Positions 54,140 through 61,962 of a stretch of 64,000 nucleotides of DNA are shown one piece after another. Position 1 is the stretch's first letter, and every line of letters starts with the position of its first letter. The notes under the pieces are model-generated. The model did not search any database, was not told the origin of the DNA, and worked only from the letters and a program-made list of their open reading frames with translations. The position numbers were made by a program, and so were the translations under genes. The stretch is from positions 59,509-123,508 of the forward strand of contig NZ_JABBWV010000019.1 in the NCBI RefSeq assembly GCF_012999535.1, read 5' to 3'. Source of the DNA: Microbispora sp. H11081 (lineage in GTDB: Bacteria > Actinomycetota > Actinomycetes > Streptosporangiales > Streptosporangiaceae).

Positions 54140-55565
54140 GCGCCCCCGCCCTGCCGGTGGAAAAGGTGGCGACCATGGCGCGAATGTCCTCATCGGAGAC
54201 GTAGGCCGCGCGCACGCGAATCGGGTCGGGTGAGGTCTCCAGCCGGACGTAGCCTATGCCCGCGCCGAGTTCGGGGACCGGCGAGATGTGATCAGCGAGC
54301 GCGCCCCGGTCGCGTGCGCCGTCGCCGAGGACCATGTCCACCTGCTCGGACTCATCCAGCCGGAGCGCGATCTTGTCGGGGAACAGGTTGCGGATGTTCA
54401 TGACCTCCTTGCGCGGGTCCTGAAGTGCGGCCATCACTCCGACGCCGACCGCGCGGCCTTGAGTGGTGAGCGTGGCGAGGGCCGCTTTGGTCCGCTCACG
54501 GAGGCCCTTGTCAGACTGGTAGGCGGTCAGGAAGGCGACCTCGTCGACGACGACCAGGACGAACGGGTCCGCCACCGTGGCTGTGTGGGAGCGCTGGTTG
54601 CCGCCGAACCGGTCGGCCCGCTCCTGCATCACCGAGACGGCCGCCTCAAGCAGGTCGACGCACTCGGCGGGAGTGGCGGCGTAGCGGGGGCCGAACAGCG
54701 CCCGTCCGAAGGACAGCTCCATTCGCTTGGGGTCGAGCGCCCAGACCTGCACCAGGCCCGCCCGCATCGCCGGGAGCAGGCCGCGGATCGCCGCCCACAG
54801 GTAGGAGCCTTTGCCGGCCCCGGTCGCGCCCGCGATCAGCACATGCGTGCCGTGGACCTTGAGCCGGTACGGTGTGCCGTCCTCGCACCGGCCGATCTCG
54901 ACCGGCCCCACCGAAGGCGTCTCGGGAATGGGGACGGCCGGCAACGGCTCAGCGAGGGGGTTATGCCGGGGCAGGGTCAGCACGAGGCGACCGGCCCGCG
55001 CGATCGACACCCGGCAACTTCGGGCGCCGAAGCCGTGGGCGAGGTGATCGGCCCGATCGGTCCAGTCCTTGACCGCCTGCCCGTTCAGCATCTTCACGGT
55101 CACCAGGTCGGCCCAGGAGGTGCAGGTGACCTTGACCAGGCGGGGCAGGTAGTCCCGGCCGCGCAGATGACGCCCGAGACCGGAGACGATCATCACCGGT
55201 TGCCAGTGCCGCCGGTAGACCCACACCAGGCGCCACCAGGCCAGCAGCGGCCAGCCGACCACGCGCAGAAACGAGTCCCGCTCCAGCAGCACCCACGACA
55301 GGCCCACCGTGGGCAGGAAACCGGCCAGGACCACGGCCATGCGCCAGCCGTAGGTGAGGGTGACCACAGCCGGGGCCACGGCGGCGGTGCAGGCGATCGG
55401 GTGCCGCCAGAGCGTCCGGATCAGCCCGCGCAGCAGGCGGGCCAGCCAGATCACGATGGTGACGATGGCGGGGGTTTGCATGACGGCCGGGCGGAAGACG
55501 ACGGCCGTGTCCGGGGTGGTGGAGACGAGGTTACGTGCCTCGTCTCCGGGCAGTCTTCTCAGCAT
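54126..55565 (-). CDS. traSA: FtsK/SpoIIIE-type DNA translocase for conjugal transfer (TraSA-like)
   Basis: 479 residues. Two or three membrane segments near the N terminus (IVTIVIWLARLLRGLIRTL; ACTAAVAPAVVTLTYGWRMA), then the FtsK/SpoIIIE motor with Walker A IAGATGAGKGS (~250), Walker B FVLVVVDEVAFLT and TLTTQGRAVGVGVMAALQDP. As in pSAM2 and pIJ101, such a single protein pumps double-stranded element DNA between mycelia. No relaxase is needed or seen. Confidence 0.92.
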   Translation of the reverse strand: MLRRLPGDEARNLVSTTPDTAVVFRPAVMQTPAIVTIVIWLARLLRGLIRTLWRHPIACTAAVAPAVVTLTYGWRMAVVLAGFLPTVGLSWVLLERDSFLRVVGWPLLAWWRLVWVYRRHWQPVMIVSGLGRHLRGRDYLPRLVKVTCTSWADLVTVKMLNGQAVKDWTDRADHLAHGFGARSCRVSIARAGRLVLTLPRHNPLAEPLPAVPIPETPSVGPVEIGRCEDGTPYRLKVHGTHVLIAGATGAGKGSYLWAAIRGLLPAMRAGLVQVWALDPKRMELSFGRALFGPRYAATPAECVDLLEAAVSVMQERADRFGGNQRSHTATVADPFVLVVVDEVAFLTAYQSDKGLRERTKAALATLTTQGRAVGVGVMAALQDPRKEVMNIRNLFPDKIALRLDESEQVDMVLGDGARDRGALADHISPVPELGAGIGYVRLETSPDPIRVRAAYVSDEDIRAMVATFSTGRAGAHARG

Positions 55566-55609
55566 TAGGCTGGAGTCCTCTCAAGCATTGGCGTGCGTGG
55601 GAGATCCGA

Positions 55610-55643
55610 GGGGCCGCCGGAAGTTCCCGCTTCCAGCGGCCCC
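55610..55643 (-). terminator. Hairpin between small AICE gene and traSA
   Basis: GGGGCCGC (55610-55617) pairs with GCGGCCCC (55636-55643), and inside GGAAG pairs with CTTCC. It sits nine bases past the stop of the 109-residue gene and 44 bases before the traSA start, so it may reduce readthrough into the transfer gene. Confidence 0.7.
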
Positions 55644-55652
55644 GCTTACGTG

Positions 55653-55982
55653 TCAGGCCGCCGAGCCGTCGACGCCGGGAAGGGCGAGCTGATCGGAGTC
55701 GGCCGGCTGCTGGCTGACCAGGCGCTCGCACTCGGCGAGATAGCGCAAGGCGGCCTGGACGATCTGCCGGGCGATCTCGACGTCCCTCGGGGTGACCGGC
55801 CCGGCCGCGGTGGTCGAGACGGTCACGTCCACGCTCGGGCTGGTGATGGCGAAGTAGGGCCGCCCGGAGTCCAGCACCGAGGCCCCCGCCCGCAGCTCGG
55901 GCGAGTAGAACGAGATGCCGACGTTGGCCGGATTGCCGGGGCTGAGCGACAGCGTGACGTAGGTGTAGGGGTCGCGGAGCAT
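55653..55982 (-). CDS. AICE hypothetical protein, 109 residues
   Basis: YTYVTLSLSPGNPANVGISF, YSPELRAGASVLDSGRPYFA and a helical C terminus (RDVEIARQIVQAALRYLAEC). ATG 55982 overlaps the pra stop (TGATG). Proteins of this kind are common next to pra in pSAM2-like elements; function unknown. Confidence 0.72.
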   Translation of the reverse strand: MLRDPYTYVTLSLSPGNPANVGISFYSPELRAGASVLDSGRPYFAITSPSVDVTVSTTAAGPVTPRDVEIARQIVQAALRYLAECERLVSQQPADSDQLALPGVDGSAA

Positions 55983-56413
55983 CAGGCCGCCACCTCCTTA
56001 CCGGCCGCGCCGCTCTGCTTGGTCGAGGCGGCCCCGGTGCGGGGAGCGCGCATCGCCCTCGCTCGCAGGGAGTAGGCCAGGCGTCCGGTGGTCTGGTGGA
56101 CGTACGGCGTGACCGTCATCCCCTCGAACTCGACCGGCGTGATGGGCAGGCCGGGTGTGGGGGTCGGCGGGACCGGCTGCGCCGGGGCGATGATCTTCAC
56201 TGCGACCGTCTTCTGTGCGAGCTTGGCGGCCGGGTCGGCGTCCATGACGGCGACCTGCCAGACCAGTTCCCCGGTGGTCTTGTCCTTGGCGAACACGGTG
56301 CGCCCGCCGGTCGAGGCGGTGAAGTCCTTGACCTGTTCCACCTCCCCCACCAGGTAGCAGCCGTGCGGGAAGACGTGCTCGAAGGCGATCGGGATGGGTC
56401 CTTGGATGGCCAT
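55982..56413 (-). CDS. pra: Pra-like plasmid replication/integration/excision activator
   Basis: 143 residues from ATG 56413 (AAAGGAA eight bases upstream; an upstream in-frame ATG at 56461 gives a non-family N terminus). AFEHVFPHGCYLVGEVEQVK, DKTTGELVWQVAVMDADP and TPVEFEGMTVTPYV match the family annotated as replication activator Pra in streptomycete AICEs. Pra turns on rep, xis and int and is itself repressed by KorSA in pSAM2. The operator-like repeats just upstream fit that circuit. Confidence 0.8.
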   Translation of the reverse strand: MAIQGPIPIAFEHVFPHGCYLVGEVEQVKDFTASTGGRTVFAKDKTTGELVWQVAVMDADPAAKLAQKTVAVKIIAPAQPVPPTPTPGLPITPVEFEGMTVTPYVHQTTGRLAYSLRARAMRAPRTGAASTKQSGAAGKEVAA

Positions 56414-56459
56414 GCGCGTGATTCCTTTTGCTCGGGACGAGTAGCTCATGCGCTCGTCC

Positions 56460-56540
56460 ACTTGTCCGATTGAGTTCTACTCTAAGTCTTGCCCACTCGT
56501 CCGCACAAGTAACCGAGCGAGACGAGCGGGGTAAGACTTA
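56460..56540. promoter_or_regulatory. pra promoter region with repeated ACTTGTCCG sites and large inverted repeat
   Basis: ACTTGTCCG (56460-56468) and its inverted form CCGCACAAGT (56501-56510) resemble a half-site also present upstream of the GntR gene. Around them, TAAGTCTTGCCCACTCGTC (56483-56501) is inverted at 56521-56540 with 17 of 19 matches, ending on the GntR stop codon. The first set looks like KorSA operators; the large repeat is a likely terminator for the repressor gene. Confidence 0.6.
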
Positions 56541-57254
56541 GCTCACCTGATAGACATCCTCAAGCTCGTGCAGGTCACCAGGCAAGGCCACGCTCAGCAC
56601 CAGGAGCACGGTCCCGGCCGGGTCATGGACGGTCGCCATCACACCGAGCACCGCGGACGAGGAGCCGAGGAGGTCGGCTTCCTCCTTGGTCGGCTTCCGC
56701 GCGGTCAGGCGTTCGGTGACATGGTCCACCCGCAGATGCTTGACCGCCTGGAGGTGCTGACGGACCCCATGCCGCAGCGGATCAGGCTTGTCTAGGTCGG
56801 TGCCCAGCGCGATCTCCAGAGGAAACCACAGGGTTTCCGCCGCCGAGACCCGGTCGCCCTGACGCATCACGCGATGACGGGCGATCACAGGGGTTCGCTC
56901 GTCCACGCCCATCAGCGTGGCGACGTGCCGGGGAGCCGGCACCCGGGCAACACTGACGATGTTCTCGGCGCTCTCGGCATGCTCGACCGTCGACAGGCCG
57001 GGCCGCACGCGCTCCGCGGGGCTTTCCGGGCGGCCCTTCACGAACGAGCCGCGGCCGTGCTCACGTTCGATCCAGCCTTGCATGGCAAGGGTCTGAAGCG
57101 CCCGAACCACCGTCGTACGGCCGACGCCGAACTCCCGGACGAGTTGCGTCTCCGAGGGCAGCATGTCGCCGGGCGCGTACTCCCCGTCCCGGATACGCTG
57201 CTGAATCGCCGTCATCACCTGGGCGTACTTCGGCGGGGCGAAGTCCATGCTCAT
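56538..57254 (-). CDS. korSA: GntR/UTRA repressor, KorSA-like
   Basis: 238 residues. Winged helix at ~8-75 (YAPGDMLPSETQLVREFGVG, TTVVRALQTLAMQGWIEREH) and a UTRA domain (TPVIARHRVMRQGDRVSAAE). In pSAM2 KorSA represses pra and itself, keeping the element integrated. Its place directly upstream of pra and the shared ACTTGTC motifs support that role here. Confidence 0.87.
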   Translation of the reverse strand: MSMDFAPPKYAQVMTAIQQRIRDGEYAPGDMLPSETQLVREFGVGRTTVVRALQTLAMQGWIEREHGRGSFVKGRPESPAERVRPGLSTVEHAESAENIVSVARVPAPRHVATLMGVDERTPVIARHRVMRQGDRVSAAETLWFPLEIALGTDLDKPDPLRHGVRQHLQAVKHLRVDHVTERLTARKPTKEEADLLGSSSAVLGVMATVHDPAGTVLLVLSVALPGDLHELEDVYQVS

Positions 57255-57277
57255 GTTAAGCGCCCAATCACTTTTCC

Positions 57278-57292
57278 ACTTGTCTGCATAAG
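57278..57292. promoter_or_regulatory. Candidate autoregulatory operator of the KorSA-like gene
   Basis: ACTTGTCTGCATAAG, an imperfect CTTGT/ATAAG inverted repeat 24 bases upstream of the repressor start, shares ACTTGTC with the sites before pra. Confidence 0.5.
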
Positions 57293-57345
57293 CACAGTAG
57301 CGGCTAAGCGAATGCCTGTCAGGACCTCAACCACCAGCGGGAAGG

Positions 57346-57648
57346 CTATTGAGCCCGCCCGGACAGCAGCGCCAGCCACACCGCCCGCGCCTCGGCCTCC
57401 CGCCAGGCATGGGTGTGCGCTACCTCCGGCTTCAACTGGTCGCCCTTGAACCGGCGGATGTAGGCCAGGCCGCCCGCCGAGCACAACTCGTACCAGGTGT
57501 TGCGGTGCTCGTGGCAGGTCCAGGCGAGCACCCGCGACCAGGCGAACCGCCCCGGCTTGTGCCAAGCGAGCGGCGTGGCCCCGTTCTGCAGTGGCGGGAG
57601 ATGCGGGGATGGGCACGGCCCGCCCCATGCCGGAGACCCGTTGCTCAC
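57346..57648 (-). CDS. AICE hypothetical protein, 100 residues
   Basis: GTG at 57648 overlaps the stop of the upstream gene (GTGA), which sets the start; the open frame continues further upstream without family character. The chain has CHEHRNTWYELCSAGGLAYI and RRFKGDQLKPEVAHTHAWRE. Conserved-looking small AICE protein; function unknown. Confidence 0.65.
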   Translation of the reverse strand: MSNGSPAWGGPCPSPHLPPLQNGATPLAWHKPGRFAWSRVLAWTCHEHRNTWYELCSAGGLAYIRRFKGDQLKPEVAHTHAWREAEARAVWLALLSGRAQ

Positions 57649-58055
57649 CGGTCTGTCCGCTCGAAGCGGACCTGTCCGGCCGCGTCGAGGGCGGCGCGGA
57701 AGATGATCCGGCGGGACCAGTCGTCCGGCACGGTGCCGAAGTCGTAGACCCGGTGCGTGATCCTCCCCCACGGCTGCCGGGCGGGGTCCATCCGGCGCAG
57801 CGCCTTACGCAGCTCGCCCATCGAGGTGGCCTGTCCGGCGCTGGTGCCGCACGGCCCGAGTTCGTCGGTCCCGTCAGCGGTGACGAAGACTTCCCACTCG
57901 AACATCTCCACGAGCACCTGTCCGCCGTCGCAGTACAGGCAGTCCTCGCGCGACGAGGTCTCCATGCCGAGCGCCACGGCGGCGACCTGCCCGCGTCGAG
58001 TGACGATCTTCCAGCCGCGACCGTCGCACGCGGTGCACTTAACTGGTGTTGTCAT
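57645..58055 (-). CDS. AICE hypothetical protein with two CxxC pairs
   Basis: 136 residues: VKCTACDGRGWKIVTRRGQV and DCLYCDGGQVLVEMFEWEVF give two CxxC pairs with a DnaJ-zinc-finger-like CDGxG, so a small zinc site is likely. The rest is alpha/beta with no known motif. Divergent from the XRE regulator; first gene of a two-gene unit. Confidence 0.68.
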   Translation of the reverse strand: MTTPVKCTACDGRGWKIVTRRGQVAAVALGMETSSREDCLYCDGGQVLVEMFEWEVFVTADGTDELGPCGTSAGQATSMGELRKALRRMDPARQPWGRITHRVYDFGTVPDDWSRRIIFRAALDAAGQVRFERTDR

Positions 58056-58102
58056 GCCGGAAAGAATGGATCGCAGGCGAATCCAGTCCTATTCCCTCTG
58101 GA

Positions 58103-58121
58103 TATATCACTGTGAGATATA
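58103..58121. promoter_or_regulatory. Candidate operator between AICE small genes and XRE regulator
   Basis: TATATCACTGTGAGATATA: arms TATATC and GATATA are exact inverses around TCACTGTGA-like symmetry. It is A+T-rich in a divergent gap (58056-58176) and is a good candidate for the XRE protein or promoter core elements. Confidence 0.5.
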
Positions 58122-58176
58122 GAGTTCTCAGCAGACGCGATGCACCACCAGCCTGGGCGAACGACCGGAGGCCGGA

Positions 58177-59394
58177 ATGCACGGGAACGCTTTCGAGCCG
58201 ATCCAGCTACCCGACTGGGTATGGGACCGCGACGAAAGCAGGGAAATCCTCAAAAAGCGCGACGTAGCGGGACTGTTCAACCTCGCTGTCAAGTACGCGG
58301 GAGCCAGCCAAGTTCGTCTCAGCGCCGCCACTGGCATCGCCCAGGGCCGGATCAGTCAGCTCATGCGCGGACAGCGCCAGGTCACCGACCTTGAGGTCTA
58401 CGAACGCATCGCCGCCGGCCTCGGCCTGCCCGACCATGCCCGCATGCTGCTCGGCCTGGCCCCGCTCGACATCGCCTCCTCCACCGGCGATCACGGCGAC
58501 GAGCACCAGGAACAAGCCGAGGAACTCTCTGCACGTATCGAGGCCGCCGCCGCGATCGACTCCACGATGGTGATGATCCTCAATACCGACACCAACAATC
58601 TGCGCCTGTTGGACCGCCGACTCGGCAGCGCCGCCATCGCCGACAAAATGCGCGCCCAAATCAGCCAAATAGAACGCGCACAGCGTCATGCCGTACGGCC
58701 CGGCATACGCGCGCAGCTCGCTCACGTCCTCGCGCAAACGGAGTCATTGGCCGGATGGCAGGCCATCAACACCGGCGCCCTCAACGACGCTTGGAACCAC
58801 TACGAGAACGCCAAGGCCGCCGCCCGCGAAGCTGATGACCCGGCCGTCATTGCTCACGTCTGCGCCGAACAGGCATACGTCCTTATGGACCTGGGACAGC
58901 CCGCCCAGGCGACCGAGGTCCTGCAGTACGTGCAGGCCGTCTATCGCGACCGCATCCCCGCTCGGCTGCGTTCGTGGCTTTCGGCGGCTGAGGCCGAAGC
59001 CGCCGCGATCCTGGGCGACGAGGCGACCTGCCGGGCCGCACTCGACCAGGCCTCCGCTCTCCTACCGAGCGGGCACAGCGACCCGGACATGCCCTACCTG
59101 TCGCTCGACATTCACCATCTCGCCCGGTGGCGAGGCAACTGCCTCGTCCGGTTCGGCGACCCCGGCACGATAGAAGACCTACGGTCGGCACTGGCTGGAA
59201 TGGACGGCACCTACAACCGCGCCGAAGCCGCGCTTCGCTGCGATCTGGGACATGCCCTGCTCGCCTTGGGCGACCCGGAGGCCGCCCAACCCCACATCCA
59301 GCGCGCGAAGCACCTGGCGACCATGACCGGCTCACGCCGCCAGCGCAAGCGCATCGACGAACTCAGCCGGCGACTTACCCGCGCTCTGCGTTGA
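58177..59394 (+). CDS. XRE-family helix-turn-helix regulator with TPR region
   Basis: 405 residues, ATG with GGAGG upstream. XRE HTH at ~45-90 (SQVRLSAATGIAQGRISQLM, RGQRQVTDLEVYERIAAGLG), then a long helical TPR-like region (AWNHYENAKAAAREADDPAV, AEQAYVLMDLGQPAQATEVL, ALRCDLGHALLALGDPEAAQ). Such regulators paired with a NUDIX gene are a recurring AICE module. The 3' ends of the two convergent genes overlap by 20 bases. Confidence 0.87.
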   Translation: MHGNAFEPIQLPDWVWDRDESREILKKRDVAGLFNLAVKYAGASQVRLSAATGIAQGRISQLMRGQRQVTDLEVYERIAAGLGLPDHARMLLGLAPLDIASSTGDHGDEHQEQAEELSARIEAAAAIDSTMVMILNTDTNNLRLLDRRLGSAAIADKMRAQISQIERAQRHAVRPGIRAQLAHVLAQTESLAGWQAINTGALNDAWNHYENAKAAAREADDPAVIAHVCAEQAYVLMDLGQPAQATEVLQYVQAVYRDRIPARLRSWLSAAEAEAAAILGDEATCRAALDQASALLPSGHSDPDMPYLSLDIHHLARWRGNCLVRFGDPGTIEDLRSALAGMDGTYNRAEAALRCDLGHALLALGDPEAAQPHIQRAKHLATMTGSRRQRKRIDELSRRLTRALR

Positions 59395-59935
59395 GCCGAT
59401 CGCGGGCCGCGTACAGACCGACCAGTGTCCCCGAGGTCCAGATGTCGCCCCGGGCGATCATGTCTGGGATGTCCTTCATCGGCACCCACTCGATTAGGTC
59501 TGCCTCAATCTCCCCGCTGGGCTCCTTTACCAGCTCGGCACCGCGGGCGAGGTACAGATTGTGCTCGGAGTCAACCATGCCGGCCATCGGCTGATAGGTC
59601 ACCAGGTGCTCGATTTCCTTGACCCGGTACCCGGTCTCCTCCTCCACCTCCCGGGCCGCCGTCGCCATCGGGTCCTCCCCCGCGTCGACCAGGCCGCCCG
59701 GCAGCTCCCAACCCCACCGGTCGAACAGGAACCGGTGCCGCCACATCATCAGCACCCGCTGTTGATTGTCGACCACCACGGCGATGGCTGCCCGGTCCAG
59801 ATGCACCGCGTGATGTTCGAAGCGCTCCCCATCCGGGATCTCGACGTCCACCAGGCCCAGCCGGATCCACCGGTTGTCATAAATCAGCCGCTCACCATGC
59901 ACGACCCACCGCGACCGCTCTTCGTTGGTAGCCAC
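59375..59935 (-). CDS. nud: NUDIX hydrolase (ADP-ribose pyrophosphatase-like)
   Basis: 186 residues. A complete NUDIX box GLVDAGEDPMATAAREVEEE followed by TGY (G-x5-E-x7-REVxEExGY) and the YDNRWIRLGLVDVEIPDG opening typical of ADP-ribose/nucleoside-diphosphate-sugar hydrolases. It would hydrolyse a nucleoside diphosphate linked to X. Members occur in several AICEs, where a role in signalling or maintenance is suspected but not shown. Confidence 0.9.
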   Translation of the reverse strand: MATNEERSRWVVHGERLIYDNRWIRLGLVDVEIPDGERFEHHAVHLDRAAIAVVVDNQQRVLMMWRHRFLFDRWGWELPGGLVDAGEDPMATAAREVEEETGYRVKEIEHLVTYQPMAGMVDSEHNLYLARGAELVKEPSGEIEADLIEWVPMKDIPDMIARGDIWTSGTLVGLYAARDRLNAERG

Positions 59936-60138
59936 ACAGCGAAGCTACCGCCCAACATCGCTCACGTACACGTCTTTGCAGATGACGAGCGTCGTGACGG
60001 TCGCCCAATGACGCTCACTACAACAGATGAACCGCCCTCCCAGACACCTAGGCAAGCCACCTTTCAGGTGAACTTCTACCATGACATCAGGATGGGTGTC
60101 CACGGCGAGAAAAAGAGGACTCGTTGAGCTTGAACTAG

Positions 60139-60167
60139 TTGACTGCGAATTTCTGGGCCTCTATGGT
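60139..60167 (+). promoter_or_regulatory. Promoter of the zinc-array nuclease gene, leaderless
   Basis: TTGACT (60139-60144), exactly 17 bases, then TATGGT (60162-60167). Transcription would start about seven bases later, on the A of the ATG at 60174, so the mRNA is predicted leaderless; no ribosome-binding site precedes that ATG. Confidence 0.65.
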
Positions 60168-60173
60168 TCTCAC

Positions 60174-61718
60174 ATGACTTCTCCTGCGAGGCGGACCTGC
60201 AAAGCGGACTCCTGCCAAAATCCTCCCGTCAAACCTGGCGCATCCTTGTGTCTCAAACACATCGACGAGATCTTTATTAGCAAAGGCCTTCGACGTACTG
60301 GCACCTACGTCAAAGCAGTCCAGCCAATCGATGCCATATGCCTGCGTTGCGGGGAACGGTGCCGGCCAAGGCTGGCCGATCTTCAAAATCCCAAGCGGGG
60401 GGGCTGCGTACGATGCGGAATAGAACGCCGAGCTGCATCTAAGTCGCTCCCCATAGAGGCTGCATTGCGGGAATTCCGCGAAGCGGGCTTGAAGGTCATT
60501 GGCGAGTACGTCAACGTTAACACACCCGTTGAAGTGCTATGTCTAGTGTGCGGCACGCGTGGACGAACACGACTGAATGTACTTCGCCGCGGCGACGGCG
60601 GCTGCGTTCCATGCGGAACAAGGAAGGCGAACGAGAAGAAGCGAACGCCGCCCGAACAGATCAGACGGGAGTTATTAGCCGCAGATATGGAGATGCTGGG
60701 CGAGTACATCAACAAAAGTCAACCCGTACGAGCATTATGCCTGATCTGCAATAGGGAGTCAGACATATGGATCTCCACCATACGTAGCGGCGGACGCTGC
60801 AAGCACTGCTCCTACACGGAGAGAGGCAGGACATTTCGAACGGATGCCACGCAAGTTCGCTTGGAACTTCTTGCGGCGGGCTTCCAACTAATTAGTCCAT
60901 ACAGCAATAACAACACGACACTCGAACTACTATGCCTCACCTGCGGCAGCCGTGCCGACAGAACGTGGAAGAGATTTCGAGCCGGGCAACGTCTCTGCCG
61001 TACTTGTGAACCTGTGCCACCCCCGAGACCGCGAGAGGCCGAAGAGATCGTCCGTGCCGAATTTCTGGACGCCGGTCTTCAGATGATTGGAAGCTATAAG
61101 GGCTCCGGCCAGCCCGTGGAGGCAGTGTGCATTCACTGCGGGACAGCTTCATCACCGACGCTGAATAACCTGCGGCAGGGACAGGGCGGATGTAAAACGT
61201 GCGCCAGTCAACGGCAAGGGGAGAAGCTCCGGGCTCCACTAGAAGGAATTATTGCACTCTTCGACGCCCGCGACCTTGACTTCAAAGGTCCTTATATCAA
61301 TGCCCACACGCCTACGGCTGCCATATGCCGAAAGTGCAAAAAGGAGCGAACACCCAAACCGAACGCTCTACTAAGGGCTGGCGGTTGCCGGCCTTGCGGC
61401 TATGCAGTCGACGTACCCGGATATCTCTACCTTATAGATTTTAACCTTGATGGAGAGCGATTTCGGAAAGTCGGCATCGGCCGGCTTTCCAGCGGTCGAA
61501 TCGACCAGCACCGAAGTATCGGAGGGATCGTAAGCCAAGTACTCCACGCATCGTTTGTGGAGTGCTATGAAGCTGAGCAGAAGATTCTAGACGCGTATAA
61601 AGAATGGGCGTACTACCCGACCTCTGCACGCCTGAATGGGGGGCACACGGAGTGCTTCCTCCCTCTTACTGAGATAAATCTCAGCGATTGGCTGCCCAAC
61701 GGAACTTCACAACCGTAA
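60174..61718 (+). CDS. Zinc-ribbon array protein with C-terminal GIY-YIG-like nuclease domain
   Basis: 514 residues. An N-terminal zinc motif (C9, C14, C26, H29) precedes six modules of ~65 residues, each ending in two CxxC pairs: C56/59-C78/81, C123/126-C144/147, C189/192-C209/212, C254/257-C275/278, C319/322-C340/343, C385/388-C405/408. Each module reads 'E..F..AGL..IG.Y.N...PV..LC..CG......L..LR.G.GGC..C'. Residues ~415-500 look like a GIY-YIG fold: YLYLI (417-421), KVGIG (432-436), Arg442 in GRIDQH, Glu468 in YEAEQKI. Low G+C, with tandem TTA codons at 60672-60677. Predicted DNA-binding nuclease; role unknown. An upstream in-frame ATG at 60081 is not used because the promoter overlaps it. 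Confidence 0.8.
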   Translation: MTSPARRTCKADSCQNPPVKPGASLCLKHIDEIFISKGLRRTGTYVKAVQPIDAICLRCGERCRPRLADLQNPKRGGCVRCGIERRAASKSLPIEAALREFREAGLKVIGEYVNVNTPVEVLCLVCGTRGRTRLNVLRRGDGGCVPCGTRKANEKKRTPPEQIRRELLAADMEMLGEYINKSQPVRALCLICNRESDIWISTIRSGGRCKHCSYTERGRTFRTDATQVRLELLAAGFQLISPYSNNNTTLELLCLTCGSRADRTWKRFRAGQRLCRTCEPVPPPRPREAEEIVRAEFLDAGLQMIGSYKGSGQPVEAVCIHCGTASSPTLNNLRQGQGGCKTCASQRQGEKLRAPLEGIIALFDARDLDFKGPYINAHTPTAAICRKCKKERTPKPNALLRAGGCRPCGYAVDVPGYLYLIDFNLDGERFRKVGIGRLSSGRIDQHRSIGGIVSQVLHASFVECYEAEQKILDAYKEWAYYPTSARLNGGHTECFLPLTEINLSDWLPNGTSQP

Positions 61719-61810
61719 GAGTAAGCCTAGCCGCTGCTCACATCGACACGGTGCAGGGTGCTAACGCGACAGTGGCGAATCTCTGCCGAATTGTTCTCAT
61801 GGGAATCAAG

Positions 61811-61829
61811 GGCGGCGCTCCGCGCCGCC
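61811..61829. terminator. Hairpin between the convergent cargo genes
   Basis: GGCGGCG-CTCCG-CGCCGCC (61811-61829), a perfect 7-bp stem, opens a ~120-base very G+C-rich block (to ~61925) between two low-G+C convergent genes. It can act on both transcripts. Confidence 0.6.
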
Positions 61830-61962
61830 TCGCGGCCCCTCGCCCGCTCGGCGGCCGGGCATGCGGCCTGGGGGCCGGTCCCGGCCGCCGGCAGCTCCGG
61901 ACCGCAGCCGACTCGAGGGCGTGAATCGCTTTACGTCGCCCATATTCCGAGGGTGGCCGAGG

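Noticed and set aside
60081..60173. Extra 31 N-terminal codons on the zinc-array protein
   Set aside because: The segment overlaps a near-consensus promoter, lacks a ribosome-binding site and precedes the first zinc motif without recognisable structure.
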